This document shows positions 56,920-64,000 of a DNA stretch of 64,000 nucleotides, piece after piece (the first letter of the stretch is position 1; each line of letters starts with the position of its first letter). A program made the translations under genes and the position numbers. The stretch comes from Acetobacter orleanensis (GTDB taxonomy: Bacteria; Pseudomonadota; Alphaproteobacteria; Acetobacterales; Acetobacteraceae): contig NZ_LHZV01000064.1 in assembly GCF_001581005.1 (NCBI RefSeq), positions 1 through 64,000 on the forward strand, written 5' to 3'. The notes beneath the pieces were generated by a model. It saw only the letters and a program-made list of their open reading frames with translations. It was not told the DNA's origin and searched no databases.

Positions 56920-57666
56920 GTGCTAGATGCACACAATATTCATAAAAGCTTTGGCGAGGGTGCCATTCTGGGGGGCGTGTCCCTTCAGGTGCGTAAAGGG
57001 GAACTGGTTTCCATTATCGGTCCCTCCGGCTGCGGAAAATCCACGTTTCTCCGCTGCCTGAATTTTCTGGAAATTCCTGACCGTGGCACCATTAATGCCA
57101 TGGGCGTTACCATAGCGCGGGATGGCGGCCCGTGGCGGCGTGCGGATGAGCATGTAGCCCACCGGCTCCGTACCCATGTCGGCATGGTTTTTCAAAACTT
57201 TAATCTTTTCCCTCATCTCAGTGTGCTTGATAACGTCCTGCTTGCCCCGCGTGTTGTGAAGGGTGAGACCGGACCGACCGAGCGAGATGAAGCCATGGCA
57301 TTGCTGGAAAAAGTTGGGCTGGGCCGTGTGGCGCAGCGGTATCCTGTCTCTCTGTCAGGCGGCCAGCAGCAGCGGGCGGCCATTGCGCGTGCGCTCGCCA
57401 TGCGCCCCGAGATCATGCTGTATGACGAACCGACTTCCGCACTTGACCCCATTGTGGCGGAGGAAGTGCTGGGGGTGATGCGCAAGCTGGATGATGAAGG
57501 CATGACGCAGATTGTGGTGACGCATGACATGCGGTTCGCACAGGTGGCCTCGGACACAATCGTGTATATGGATGGTGGCCATATTATTGAATCCGGTCCA
57601 CCAGAAACACTCTGTGTGGACCCGGCGGATGATCGGACCCGGCGTTTTTTAAGGACTGTTTTGTGA
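56920..57666 (+). CDS. Polar amino-acid ABC transporter ATP-binding protein
   Basis: The 248-residue ATPase has Walker A GPSGCGKST, signature LSGGQQQRAAIARALA, Walker B IMLYDEPTSALDP and the H-loop VVTHDMRFA, typical of the HisP/GlnQ group. It starts at GTG 56920, only 20 bases after the acnA terminator, with a poor ribosome binding site. It overlaps the downstream binding-protein/permease gene by four bases, so they form one importer. Confidence 0.92.
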   Translation: MLDAHNIHKSFGEGAILGGVSLQVRKGELVSIIGPSGCGKSTFLRCLNFLEIPDRGTINAMGVTIARDGGPWRRADEHVAHRLRTHVGMVFQNFNLFPHLSVLDNVLLAPRVVKGETGPTERDEAMALLEKVGLGRVAQRYPVSLSGGQQQRAAIARALAMRPEIMLYDEPTSALDPIVAEEVLGVMRKLDDEGMTQIVVTHDMRFAQVASDTIVYMDGGHIIESGPPETLCVDPADDRTRRFLRTVL

Positions 57667-59216
57667 GACACGGCATGCGGCGCCATCTGGCCCGTTTTTT
57701 AACCGTTCCGCGCTGGATTATGTGCGCAATGGTGGTGCTGCTGGCCGGGGGAGTTATGTCTCAGGCAGCCCATGCGGATCAGCCATTGCGCTGGGCGGCG
57801 GATGCCTCAGCCGATGTGCCCTTTACGTTTCATGACCCGAATGACCAGTCCCGCCTGACCGGGTTTGAATATGACCTGATGCAGTCTCTGGGGGAGCATC
57901 TCCATAAGCCTCTGCAATTCGTGCAGAATGACTGGGACGGGCTGATTCCCGGTTTGCAGCGCGGCCTGTATGAAATGGTGATGTGCGGAATTGAAATCAC
58001 GTCCGAACATGCCGAAGGGATTGATTTCAGCGCACCTTATTATGTGACGTCTGAGCGGATTGTCACGCGCCGCAATGGTCCGGCCCTGACGGGGCTGGAA
58101 GCGTTGAATGGTCATGCGGTTGGCACCATCAAAGCGACGCAGGCCGAGCGCATTCTGGCCAACCATCCTCAGGTGCAGATGCGCACCTATGATGAAGAAA
58201 CCAATGTTTTTATGGATCTGGTCAATGGTCGCACGGATGCCGTGCTGATTGATGGCCCGATTGCCCAGTATTATGGTGCTACCAACCCGGACCTTCAGGT
58301 TGTGGGGCAGCCGATTGGCACAGTGTCTTACGGCATTGCCTTTGCCAAAGGGCAGAATGCCGCGCTGCGGGAGCAGGTGAATGCCGCTCTGGAAGTCATG
58401 AAAAAAGATGGCAGCCTGCATCGTATTCTGGCGCGCTGGAATTTGTGGACTCCGCAAACAGCGGCTTGGGCGGAAGATACCTCCACACCGACGATTGAGC
58501 CCGTAAACTGGAATGACTACGTTGCCGCCCTGCACGGTTCTTCCGGCTGGCGGGCCAAAACCGCGCGTTATGTCAGCTTTTTACCGCTTCTGGCCAAAGG
58601 CGCGGTGCTAACACTTCTGGTTTCTCTCTGCGCTATGGTGTTGGCGGTCGGGCTGGGGCTGACACTGGCATTGTTGCGGTTGTATGGACCGGCACCTCTG
58701 GCCACACTCTCTTCGCTGTATGTCGAGATTGTGCGGGGTACTCCCCTGCTGATCCAGATTTTGCTGATCTTCTACGGTCTTCCACAATGCGGCTTGAATC
58801 TGTCTCCCTTTGTGGCCGGGGTGCTGGCCCTTGGACTGAACTACGCGGCGTATGAAGCTGAGAATTACCGGGCCGGATTGCAGTCCGTTGCGCGTGGGCA
58901 GATGGAAGCGGCTCTTGCGCTGAATATGACGCATGTGCAGTCCCTGCGTTATGTCGTGGTGCCGCAGGCCTTCCGGTTGGTGATGCCCGTCATGACGAAT
59001 GACTTCATCTCCCTGCTGAAAGATTCCTCGTTGGTCAGTGTGATTACGCTGACCGAACTCACACAGACCTATATCCGGCTTTCTTCCACCTATTTTGATT
59101 ATTTCGGGACCGGTCTCATGGTCGGTGGAGCTTATCTGCTGCTGGGTCTGCCCTTTGTCCGTCTGGCCCGCATGGCGGAGAAAAAGCTTTCACAACCCCA
59201 CATCAGGCGGCGTTAA
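57663..59216 (+). CDS. Amino-acid ABC importer, binding protein fused to permease
   Basis: The 517-residue protein joins two parts. Residues 1-270 are a signal sequence (IMCAMVVLLAGGVMSQAAHA) plus a family-3 solute-binding domain (FEYDLMQSLGEHLHKPLQF, ITSEHAEGIDFSAPYY). Residues about 290-515 are the membrane domain with the EAA loop (YEAENYRAGLQSVARGQMEAA) and STYFDYFGTGLMVGGAYLL. The binding domain should stay tethered on the periplasmic face. Cystine, glutamine or another polar amino acid is the likely cargo. GTG 57663 or ATG 57675 may be the start. Confidence 0.92.
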   Translation: MRHGMRRHLARFLTVPRWIMCAMVVLLAGGVMSQAAHADQPLRWAADASADVPFTFHDPNDQSRLTGFEYDLMQSLGEHLHKPLQFVQNDWDGLIPGLQRGLYEMVMCGIEITSEHAEGIDFSAPYYVTSERIVTRRNGPALTGLEALNGHAVGTIKATQAERILANHPQVQMRTYDEETNVFMDLVNGRTDAVLIDGPIAQYYGATNPDLQVVGQPIGTVSYGIAFAKGQNAALREQVNAALEVMKKDGSLHRILARWNLWTPQTAAWAEDTSTPTIEPVNWNDYVAALHGSSGWRAKTARYVSFLPLLAKGAVLTLLVSLCAMVLAVGLGLTLALLRLYGPAPLATLSSLYVEIVRGTPLLIQILLIFYGLPQCGLNLSPFVAGVLALGLNYAAYEAENYRAGLQSVARGQMEAALALNMTHVQSLRYVVVPQAFRLVMPVMTNDFISLLKDSSLVSVITLTELTQTYIRLSSTYFDYFGTGLMVGGAYLLLGLPFVRLARMAEKKLSQPHIRRR

Positions 59217-59444
59217 ACCCGCCTGCCAATGCGCTTAGGGCATGGCGGAGCAGAGAACACACACACTTGTCTCGCCAGAGGGCATGCGCCACACATAAAA
59301 CAAATAACCTAATAGGTTTGGGTTATCATCTGTTTCTGTCTGAGGATATGGAGCGCACGGGTAAAAGCCGAACTGCGCTGGTCTGACATTTCCTGAGGCT
59401 GCGGCGGGTTATGGCGGAATTTCTGCAAAAAAGTCCGGGATTTA

Positions 59445-60350
59445 ATGGATCTTCTTTCAGCATTGCACAGCTTTGTCCGTGTTGCGGCCACAGGCTCCTT
59501 TTCTGCTGTCTCCAGAGAGACAGGGGTTAGTCAACCAACAATTTCCCGCCACATTGCGTTGCTGGAAGCGCATTACGGAACAACGCTGTTCGCGCGCACC
59601 ACCCGCAGCCTGATGATGACGGAAGATGGCCGCAGCCTGCTTCCGCACGCCTATGAAGTGCTGGAAATTCTGGAAACGGCGGAAACCGTGCTGGGGCGCA
59701 GACGTGCTTCTGTCTCCGGTTTAGTCCGGCTGGGGATGACCACCGCTTTCGGCTTATACTTCACCAGCCGTCTGGGGGAGTTGCTGGAGCGGCATCCTGA
59801 TCTTTCCGTTGAAGTCGTGATCAGGGACGGCTTTGGCGATCTGGTGGAAGAGGGGCTGGATCTGGCAGTACGTGTTGGAGATATTGCTGAAGGTTCTCTG
59901 ATTGCCCGTAAGCTGGGTGTGGTCCGCAAGTGGCTGGTCGCGTCCCCCGCCTGTCTGGCACGCTGTGGTACGCCACAGCACCCTAGAGAACTCCCCGAAT
60001 ATCCCGCTATTGTCTATAATTACGGCGGAGGTCGGCATGACTGGAATCTGTTCCGGGATGAAGAAGAAAGCGTGATTGCGCCCTCCACTGTCTTCCGCGC
60101 CAATAGTAGTGAGGCCGTTCTGTCCGCCGTTCTGGCGGATATCGGCATTGGCCTGTTGCCGGAATTTCAGGTGCGCGCGGATGTGGAGGCTGGCAAGCTG
60201 GTCAGGCTGTTTCCAGACTGGCGTATTCCAAACCTGCCGTTCTACGCCGTGCATACCGGCCCACGGACGCTCCCGCTCCGTACCCGCACGGTGATGGATT
60301 TTCTGGTGGAAGTTTCTTCAGAAGTGCTGCGGGACGATCTGCCCGCCTGA
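59445..60350 (+). CDS. LysR-family transcriptional regulator
   Basis: The 301-residue protein has the N-terminal winged helix (LLSALHSFVRVAATGSFSAVSRETGVSQPTISRHIALLE) and an effector domain of the CrgA/PecT-like subgroup (VRLGMTTAFGLYFTSRLGELLERHPDLSVEVVI, then RANSSEAVLSAVLADIGIGLLPEF). It stands alone; targets are unknown. The 228 bases upstream hold its promoter and no other gene. Confidence 0.9.
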   Translation: MDLLSALHSFVRVAATGSFSAVSRETGVSQPTISRHIALLEAHYGTTLFARTTRSLMMTEDGRSLLPHAYEVLEILETAETVLGRRRASVSGLVRLGMTTAFGLYFTSRLGELLERHPDLSVEVVIRDGFGDLVEEGLDLAVRVGDIAEGSLIARKLGVVRKWLVASPACLARCGTPQHPRELPEYPAIVYNYGGGRHDWNLFRDEEESVIAPSTVFRANSSEAVLSAVLADIGIGLLPEFQVRADVEAGKLVRLFPDWRIPNLPFYAVHTGPRTLPLRTRTVMDFLVEVSSEVLRDDLPA

Positions 60351-60400
60351 TTGATAAAGCGGGCAGCGGCAGTTTAATCGTCTGCCGCTCCGTCGGGGTT

Positions 60401-61369
60401 TTAACCGTGAAAGCCGGGGTCTGCGGCAGCAGCGCGCGGGAGTGGTTCTGTACTGTCCAATTCCCCTTTGTAACTTTTGCGCAGATAAGGCAGCCAGCCT
60501 TTCAGCCACGTATCCGTCCGACCCACAAAATCGGCCACGACAGGGGCATCAGCCATCCCGGCATGGGACCAGTTCTCCGGGGACCCCGGCACAACCGCTT
60601 TTGGTCCCGGAATGGCTGGGCTGATCAGTGTGTGGATGGTCGCAAAATCCACGCCTTTGCCGGATGTGCTTTTTTCAATATGCGTCCATCCGGCATCCAC
60701 CAGCACCGGCGGGAGCTGAAAGCCCATCATGCCCAACCGTTGTAGAGCGGGCGGGATAAAGAGCGGACTGCTTAGCATGCCTTGGAGTGCCTGATTGGAT
60801 GTCATGAACAGATTGTTCACCACCTTGATGGGTGAGGTCATCCAACATTCTGTCCGGCTTCCATCCTGCGGCAGGTCTCCAATCGTAAAGTTGAAGGTGC
60901 TGTGGCACTGGGCTTCGAGTTGTTCCGTCGCGGCGGCAGGAAGAGACTGCGTTGTAGCCTGCGCGATCAGGAAGCCGGTGACCGCCCCCTGCTCGGAGCG
61001 TACAAAAATGGAGGTTAGAACCTCCCCGTGTTCCACATCATCCTGATAATTCAGAACCGGGTGCCATTTGCCCGCAGGTAGCGGAAGCTGGCGGCCCGCA
61101 AAGGGGATTACGCCTTCAAACTGCGCATCCATGGGCGGCTGGGACACCATGCGCCGCCCTTCATCCTCAGCATTGGATTGAGCGTCTGTGCCCGGCGTAG
61201 ATCGCCCCAGCATGTGGCTGACTTTGGACGTCAGGCTTCCGTAATAAGGCAGACGGTTGACGAGCCACGGGGCCGGAAACAGCACGGAAAACACCCCGCA
61301 CACACCGGTGGTAATCAAAGCCGTGCGCCACAGGGGCGCCCGTTGCCAGAGGCGGGTAAAAGCGGACAT
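60401..61369 (-). CDS. Membrane-anchored hypothetical protein of the AAA+ operon
   Basis: The 322-residue protein has one N-terminal membrane helix (about 14-34, WRTALITTGVCGVFSVLF) and a large, probably periplasmic domain. No known domain was recognised. Segments that may define a family are VNRLPYYGSLTSKVSHMLG, LPLPAGKWHPVLNYQDD, CWMTSPIKVVNNLFMTSN and RTDTWLKGWLPYLRKSYKG. Two cysteines about 20 residues apart could form a disulfide. It follows the AAA+ gene by 61 bases on the same strand and is probably its partner. Confidence 0.7.
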   Translation of the reverse strand: MSAFTRLWQRAPLWRTALITTGVCGVFSVLFPAPWLVNRLPYYGSLTSKVSHMLGRSTPGTDAQSNAEDEGRRMVSQPPMDAQFEGVIPFAGRQLPLPAGKWHPVLNYQDDVEHGEVLTSIFVRSEQGAVTGFLIAQATTQSLPAAATEQLEAQCHSTFNFTIGDLPQDGSRTECWMTSPIKVVNNLFMTSNQALQGMLSSPLFIPPALQRLGMMGFQLPPVLVDAGWTHIEKSTSGKGVDFATIHTLISPAIPGPKAVVPGSPENWSHAGMADAPVVADFVGRTDTWLKGWLPYLRKSYKGELDSTEPLPRAAAADPGFHG

Positions 61370-61430
61370 GCCGGGTGCTCAGTTCAGAAAGAAAATCAAA
61401 GGCGGAGGGTGGTCAGCAAGCAGCCCGCCC

Positions 61431-62714
61431 TCAGGGTGTGAGGCGCGCATGAATGGCGTCCCCGTTGTCAGGCGTGCCATCGGCAATTTTGGCGGTAATC
61501 GTGCCGTCATCTTCCCGTACAATGCGCACCATCTCGGCTCCCTGCTGGCGGGCCACAATCAGGGACTCACTGATCATATCTTCAATAGAGCGTACCAGAT
61601 CACGCGCGGAGGCCGCATCGCCCATACGGCTCTGGCGACGCATTACGTCCATCAGCAGCCCGGCATCAATGCCGCCGGTTTCCACTTTCAGGCCGTAGCT
61701 TTCAATCATGCCTTCAATTTCCAGAGCGGAAACGCGGGCAATATCCAGCCCCTTCAGCGCACGGAACACAAAAATGCGGTCCAGACGGTTGAGCACTTCC
61801 GGCGCAAAGCCAGCCTGACGCAGGGCTTCAACCGATTCGGCGCGCATGCGGTCCGGGTCATTGTGCAGGCGGTCGGAAATTTCCGTCAGCGCATCTGTCG
61901 CGATGTTGGACGTCAGCACAAAAATGCAGCGGACAGTGGAAATCTGCTGGCCGGTGGAGGCTTCTGTCACATGGCCGTCATTCCATGCGGTCAGGAATTT
62001 CTTGAAGACATCCGGATGCGCTTTTTCAATTTCATCCAGCAGCACCACGGCATCGGGCTTTTCCTTCAGGCCGCCGGTCAGCTTTCCGTAGGTGTCGGAA
62101 CCCACATAACCTTTGGGGGAGCCAAAAAGCTGGGTGGCGGCATGCGGGCTGCTCATTTGCGTCATGTCAAAATGTAGCAGGGGGCGCTCAAGCTGGCGGG
62201 CCAACTGTTTGGCAAGATAGGTTTTGCCGGTGCCGGGGGGGCCAGCCAGCAGGAAAATCCCGACCGGCTTCCCCCGAACCTGCAACGCCAGACGGCGGCG
62301 GAGCTGGGTGGCAATATCCTCACAGACCTGATCCTGCCCAATCACGCGCGCGCGCAGGTTGGCGGCCAGTTCCTCGGCATCAATCGTTGTTTCCCGCTGT
62401 TCACGCGCCAGCATTTCTTCCAGCGCGTTGCGGTTGGTCAGTCTGGCAAGAACGTCCATCATCCATCCCCGTCGGCGTAACAGGCCTTTGCGTGCGAGTC
62501 GCTCAGCACGAGTTTCAAATAATAGCCCCCCGATTGTCAGGAGCCCGCCAAAAGTAGCCAGTACGGGCCAGGCAGGCGCACACCACTCCATAAAGTGGGT
62601 AAAGGAGGCTAGCGAGAGATGCAGGCTGATGGCCATCTGGACGCTGGCGAGCACCAGAAAGATAACCATCATCAACGGCATCAGCCGGTTGAGAGCCGGG
62701 AGAAGGCCTTTCAT
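61431..62714 (-). CDS. Membrane-anchored ClpB-like AAA+ ATPase
   Basis: The 427-residue protein has two membrane helices (about 11-33 and 45-66), a linker, and one AAA+ module like the second ATPase ring of ClpA/ClpB. It has Walker A GPPGTGKT (158-165), pore loop GYVG (202-205), Walker B VVLLDE (223-228), sensor-1 Asn270 and a ClpB-type C-terminal small domain. The intact pore loop suggests it threads protein substrates at the membrane. No protease domain or zinc motif (FtsH) is present. It overlaps the upstream gene by four bases. Confidence 0.82.
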   Translation of the reverse strand: MKGLLPALNRLMPLMMVIFLVLASVQMAISLHLSLASFTHFMEWCAPAWPVLATFGGLLTIGGLLFETRAERLARKGLLRRRGWMMDVLARLTNRNALEEMLAREQRETTIDAEELAANLRARVIGQDQVCEDIATQLRRRLALQVRGKPVGIFLLAGPPGTGKTYLAKQLARQLERPLLHFDMTQMSSPHAATQLFGSPKGYVGSDTYGKLTGGLKEKPDAVVLLDEIEKAHPDVFKKFLTAWNDGHVTEASTGQQISTVRCIFVLTSNIATDALTEISDRLHNDPDRMRAESVEALRQAGFAPEVLNRLDRIFVFRALKGLDIARVSALEIEGMIESYGLKVETGGIDAGLLMDVMRRQSRMGDAASARDLVRSIEDMISESLIVARQQGAEMVRIVREDDGTITAKIADGTPDNGDAIHARLTP

Positions 62715-63304
62715 TGTGCAATCACCGTCAGGCCAAGTGTGTCGCCCTGATGCATAATGGGCAGAGCCTGCGGGCCAAACATGGTCACAACGCCACTCCC
62801 TATCCCGACAATGCCGGGGTCTGATGAGGGAATGATATCAACATTTCCGCTAACTGTAATGGGCAGAATGAGCACGGTCGGTTTAGGCTGGAGCAGCACC
62901 GTCTGGCGTGTCGTGCCACAGAGAACAGTCACGGTGCCGCCCGCGCCGGTGGCATCAAAAATTGGCATGGCTACCAGTCGGAGCTCCCGTCTTTTCACGC
63001 CTGCCAGAATGTCGGCTTTTTCCTTTTCGGAAAAGCTGGTCATGGCCAGAGCCTCTTCGGCTTTGTCCTGTGAAATCAAGGAAAACTGCACACCGGGGCG
63101 TGGTTGGCTTGAACCCGTAGTCTGGTCAGTGCTGCCTCCAGCAAGAGGGGCTGTGGTGTTGCCGTTGTCTGAGTCTGCATAATGATAGCCAGCTCCGGCC
63201 ACCAGAGCGCAGGTTGCCAGCGCGACCATGATGAGGCGCAAAGGAGAGGATTTTTCCTCTTTTTGGGGCTGTGCCTTGTATGCGGGGTCAGGCGAATGAG
63301 TCAT
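62711..63304 (-). CDS. Single-pass membrane hypothetical protein of the AAA+ operon
   Basis: The 197-residue protein has a charged cytoplasmic N-terminus, one membrane helix (about 22-42) and a Thr/Gly/Ser-rich segment. A beta-rich C-terminal domain follows (RELRLVAMPIFDATGAGGTVTVLCG to HQGDTLGLTVIAQ). No family was recognised. It is the first gene of the operon and its stop overlaps the AAA+ start (ATGA), which implies coupled synthesis. It is divergent from rimP. Confidence 0.72.
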   Translation of the reverse strand: MTHSPDPAYKAQPQKEEKSSPLRLIMVALATCALVAGAGYHYADSDNGNTTAPLAGGSTDQTTGSSQPRPGVQFSLISQDKAEEALAMTSFSEKEKADILAGVKRRELRLVAMPIFDATGAGGTVTVLCGTTRQTVLLQPKPTVLILPITVSGNVDIIPSSDPGIVGIGSGVVTMFGPQALPIMHQGDTLGLTVIAQ

Positions 63305-63531
63305 GGACTAATCAGACATATCCACGCGGAAAAGCGCAAGGGCTGAGGCCGCAGCAAAAGCGGGAAAAAGGGATAAGTCTGATTAATTTCTTTTTCACGA
63401 ATTCGGAAGTGTGCAGCAAGCGACTCTCACTCTGCTCTTGCAGCATGGCGGTGTATCCCCTACATGGGGGATCATCCTTTCATTGAATTCAGAAATTTGG
63501 GGGGTGGCCTTGACGGGCCGCCTTTTTTGCA

Positions 63532-64000
63532 TTGGACGCTGATCTGCCTGCCCATTCCGGCCTTGAGGCCCGGCTTGTCGCCCTTGTGGCGCCAACGCTG
63601 GAAGACATGGGCTATGAAATTGTCCGCATTGCGGTACTGGGGCGTGAAAGCCCGACCGTGCAGATCATGGCGGACCGTGCCGATGGTTCCCTGATCAATG
63701 TGGACGACTGCGAACGTATCAGCCATGCCGTAGGCGCTGTGCTGGATGTGGAAGACCCCATTCCGGGAGCGTGGACGCTGGAAGTCTCCTCTGCGGGAAT
63801 CGACCGGCCGCTCACCCGTGCCAAGGACTGGAACCGCTTTGCCGGGCATCAGGCCAAGGCGGAAGTGCTGGTGCCGATTGATGGCCGCCGCCGGTTTTCC
63901 GGTGTTGTGCTTGGGGCGGAAGATGGTATTGCCCGGCTGCGGCTGGATGATGGCACCGAGGCCGCCCTGCCGCTGGAGGAAATCCGGCGCGCAAGACTGG
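63532..64000 (+). CDS. rimP: Ribosome maturation factor RimP (partial)
   Basis: The visible 156 codons cover most of RimP, a 30S-subunit assembly factor. Recognisable parts are [77 protein letters not shown] and the start of the SH3-like C-terminal domain. The frame opens after TGA 63511-63513 and the only usable start before the domain is TTG 63532, with no clear ribosome binding site. The gene runs off the window; nusA and infB are expected beyond. Confidence 0.9.
   Translation, partial: MDADLPAHSGLEARLVALVAPTLEDMGYEIVRIAVLGRESPTVQIMADRADGSLINVDDCERISHAVGAVLDVEDPIPGAWTLEVSSAGIDRPLTRAKDWNRFAGHQAKAEVLVPIDGRRRFSGVVLGAEDGIARLRLDDGTEAALPLEEIRRARL

Overview
The window looks like chromosome from an acetic acid bacterium (Acetobacteraceae, most like Acetobacter). 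Pointers are the membrane PQQ-dependent sugar/polyol dehydrogenase next to an OprB-type porin, a single-chain dihydroxyacetone kinase, an acetoin/diacetyl reductase, the alphaproteobacterial ccmA-ccmB/acnA neighbourhood, the aroQ-accB-accC operon and a group I intron in tRNA-Arg(CCU). The genus call is inference from gene content; no rRNA gene is present.

Region 1 (1-6737) is the right-hand part of an integrated accessory element that abuts the 3' end of a tRNA-Arg(CCU) gene. It carries a large fused primase-helicase replication protein, a uracil-DNA-glycosylase-like protein on the other strand, and a run of four tightly packed small genes ending at a strong terminator. Two of its small genes look frameshifted. 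No integrase is visible, so the other end lies to the left of the window. The tRNA gene is split by a 254-nt group I intron.

Region 2 (7121-18690, nearly all on the minus strand) is housekeeping: a DUF3576 lipoprotein-leuS-lptE-holA operon, a SARP-like regulator with a palindrome-rich upstream region, a lytic transglycosylase with a SPOR domain, a small unknown gene, and the membrane PQQ dehydrogenase. A 1-kb AT-rich gap separates it from a divergent OprB porin.

Region 3 (21478-33933) holds a DciA-like protein divergent from mutY, hemH, a Tat-exported phosphoesterase with a cytochrome c, nth, an ABC exporter, a TonB-dependent receptor and dihydroxyacetone kinase.

Region 4 (34407-43236) holds a LysR regulator divergent from a UxaA/GarD-type sugar-acid dehydratase, an IS3-like remnant, thiC under a TPP riboswitch, a sugar-porter MFS protein, an acetoin reductase and a lower-GC glycosyltransferase.

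Region 5 (43503-64000) holds aroQ-accB-accC, rlpA, a BrkB-family membrane protein, a fold-III PLP decarboxylase, yfdX, a sulfurtransferase, an aldo/keto reductase, ccmA-ccmB, acnA, a two-gene amino-acid ABC importer with a binding-protein/permease fusion, a LysR regulator, a three-gene operon built around a membrane-anchored ClpB-like AAA+ ATPase, and the start of rimP, which runs off the right edge.

The items that seem least described are the fused AEP-primase/UL9-like-helicase element at the split tRNA and the membrane AAA+ operon at 60401-63304.
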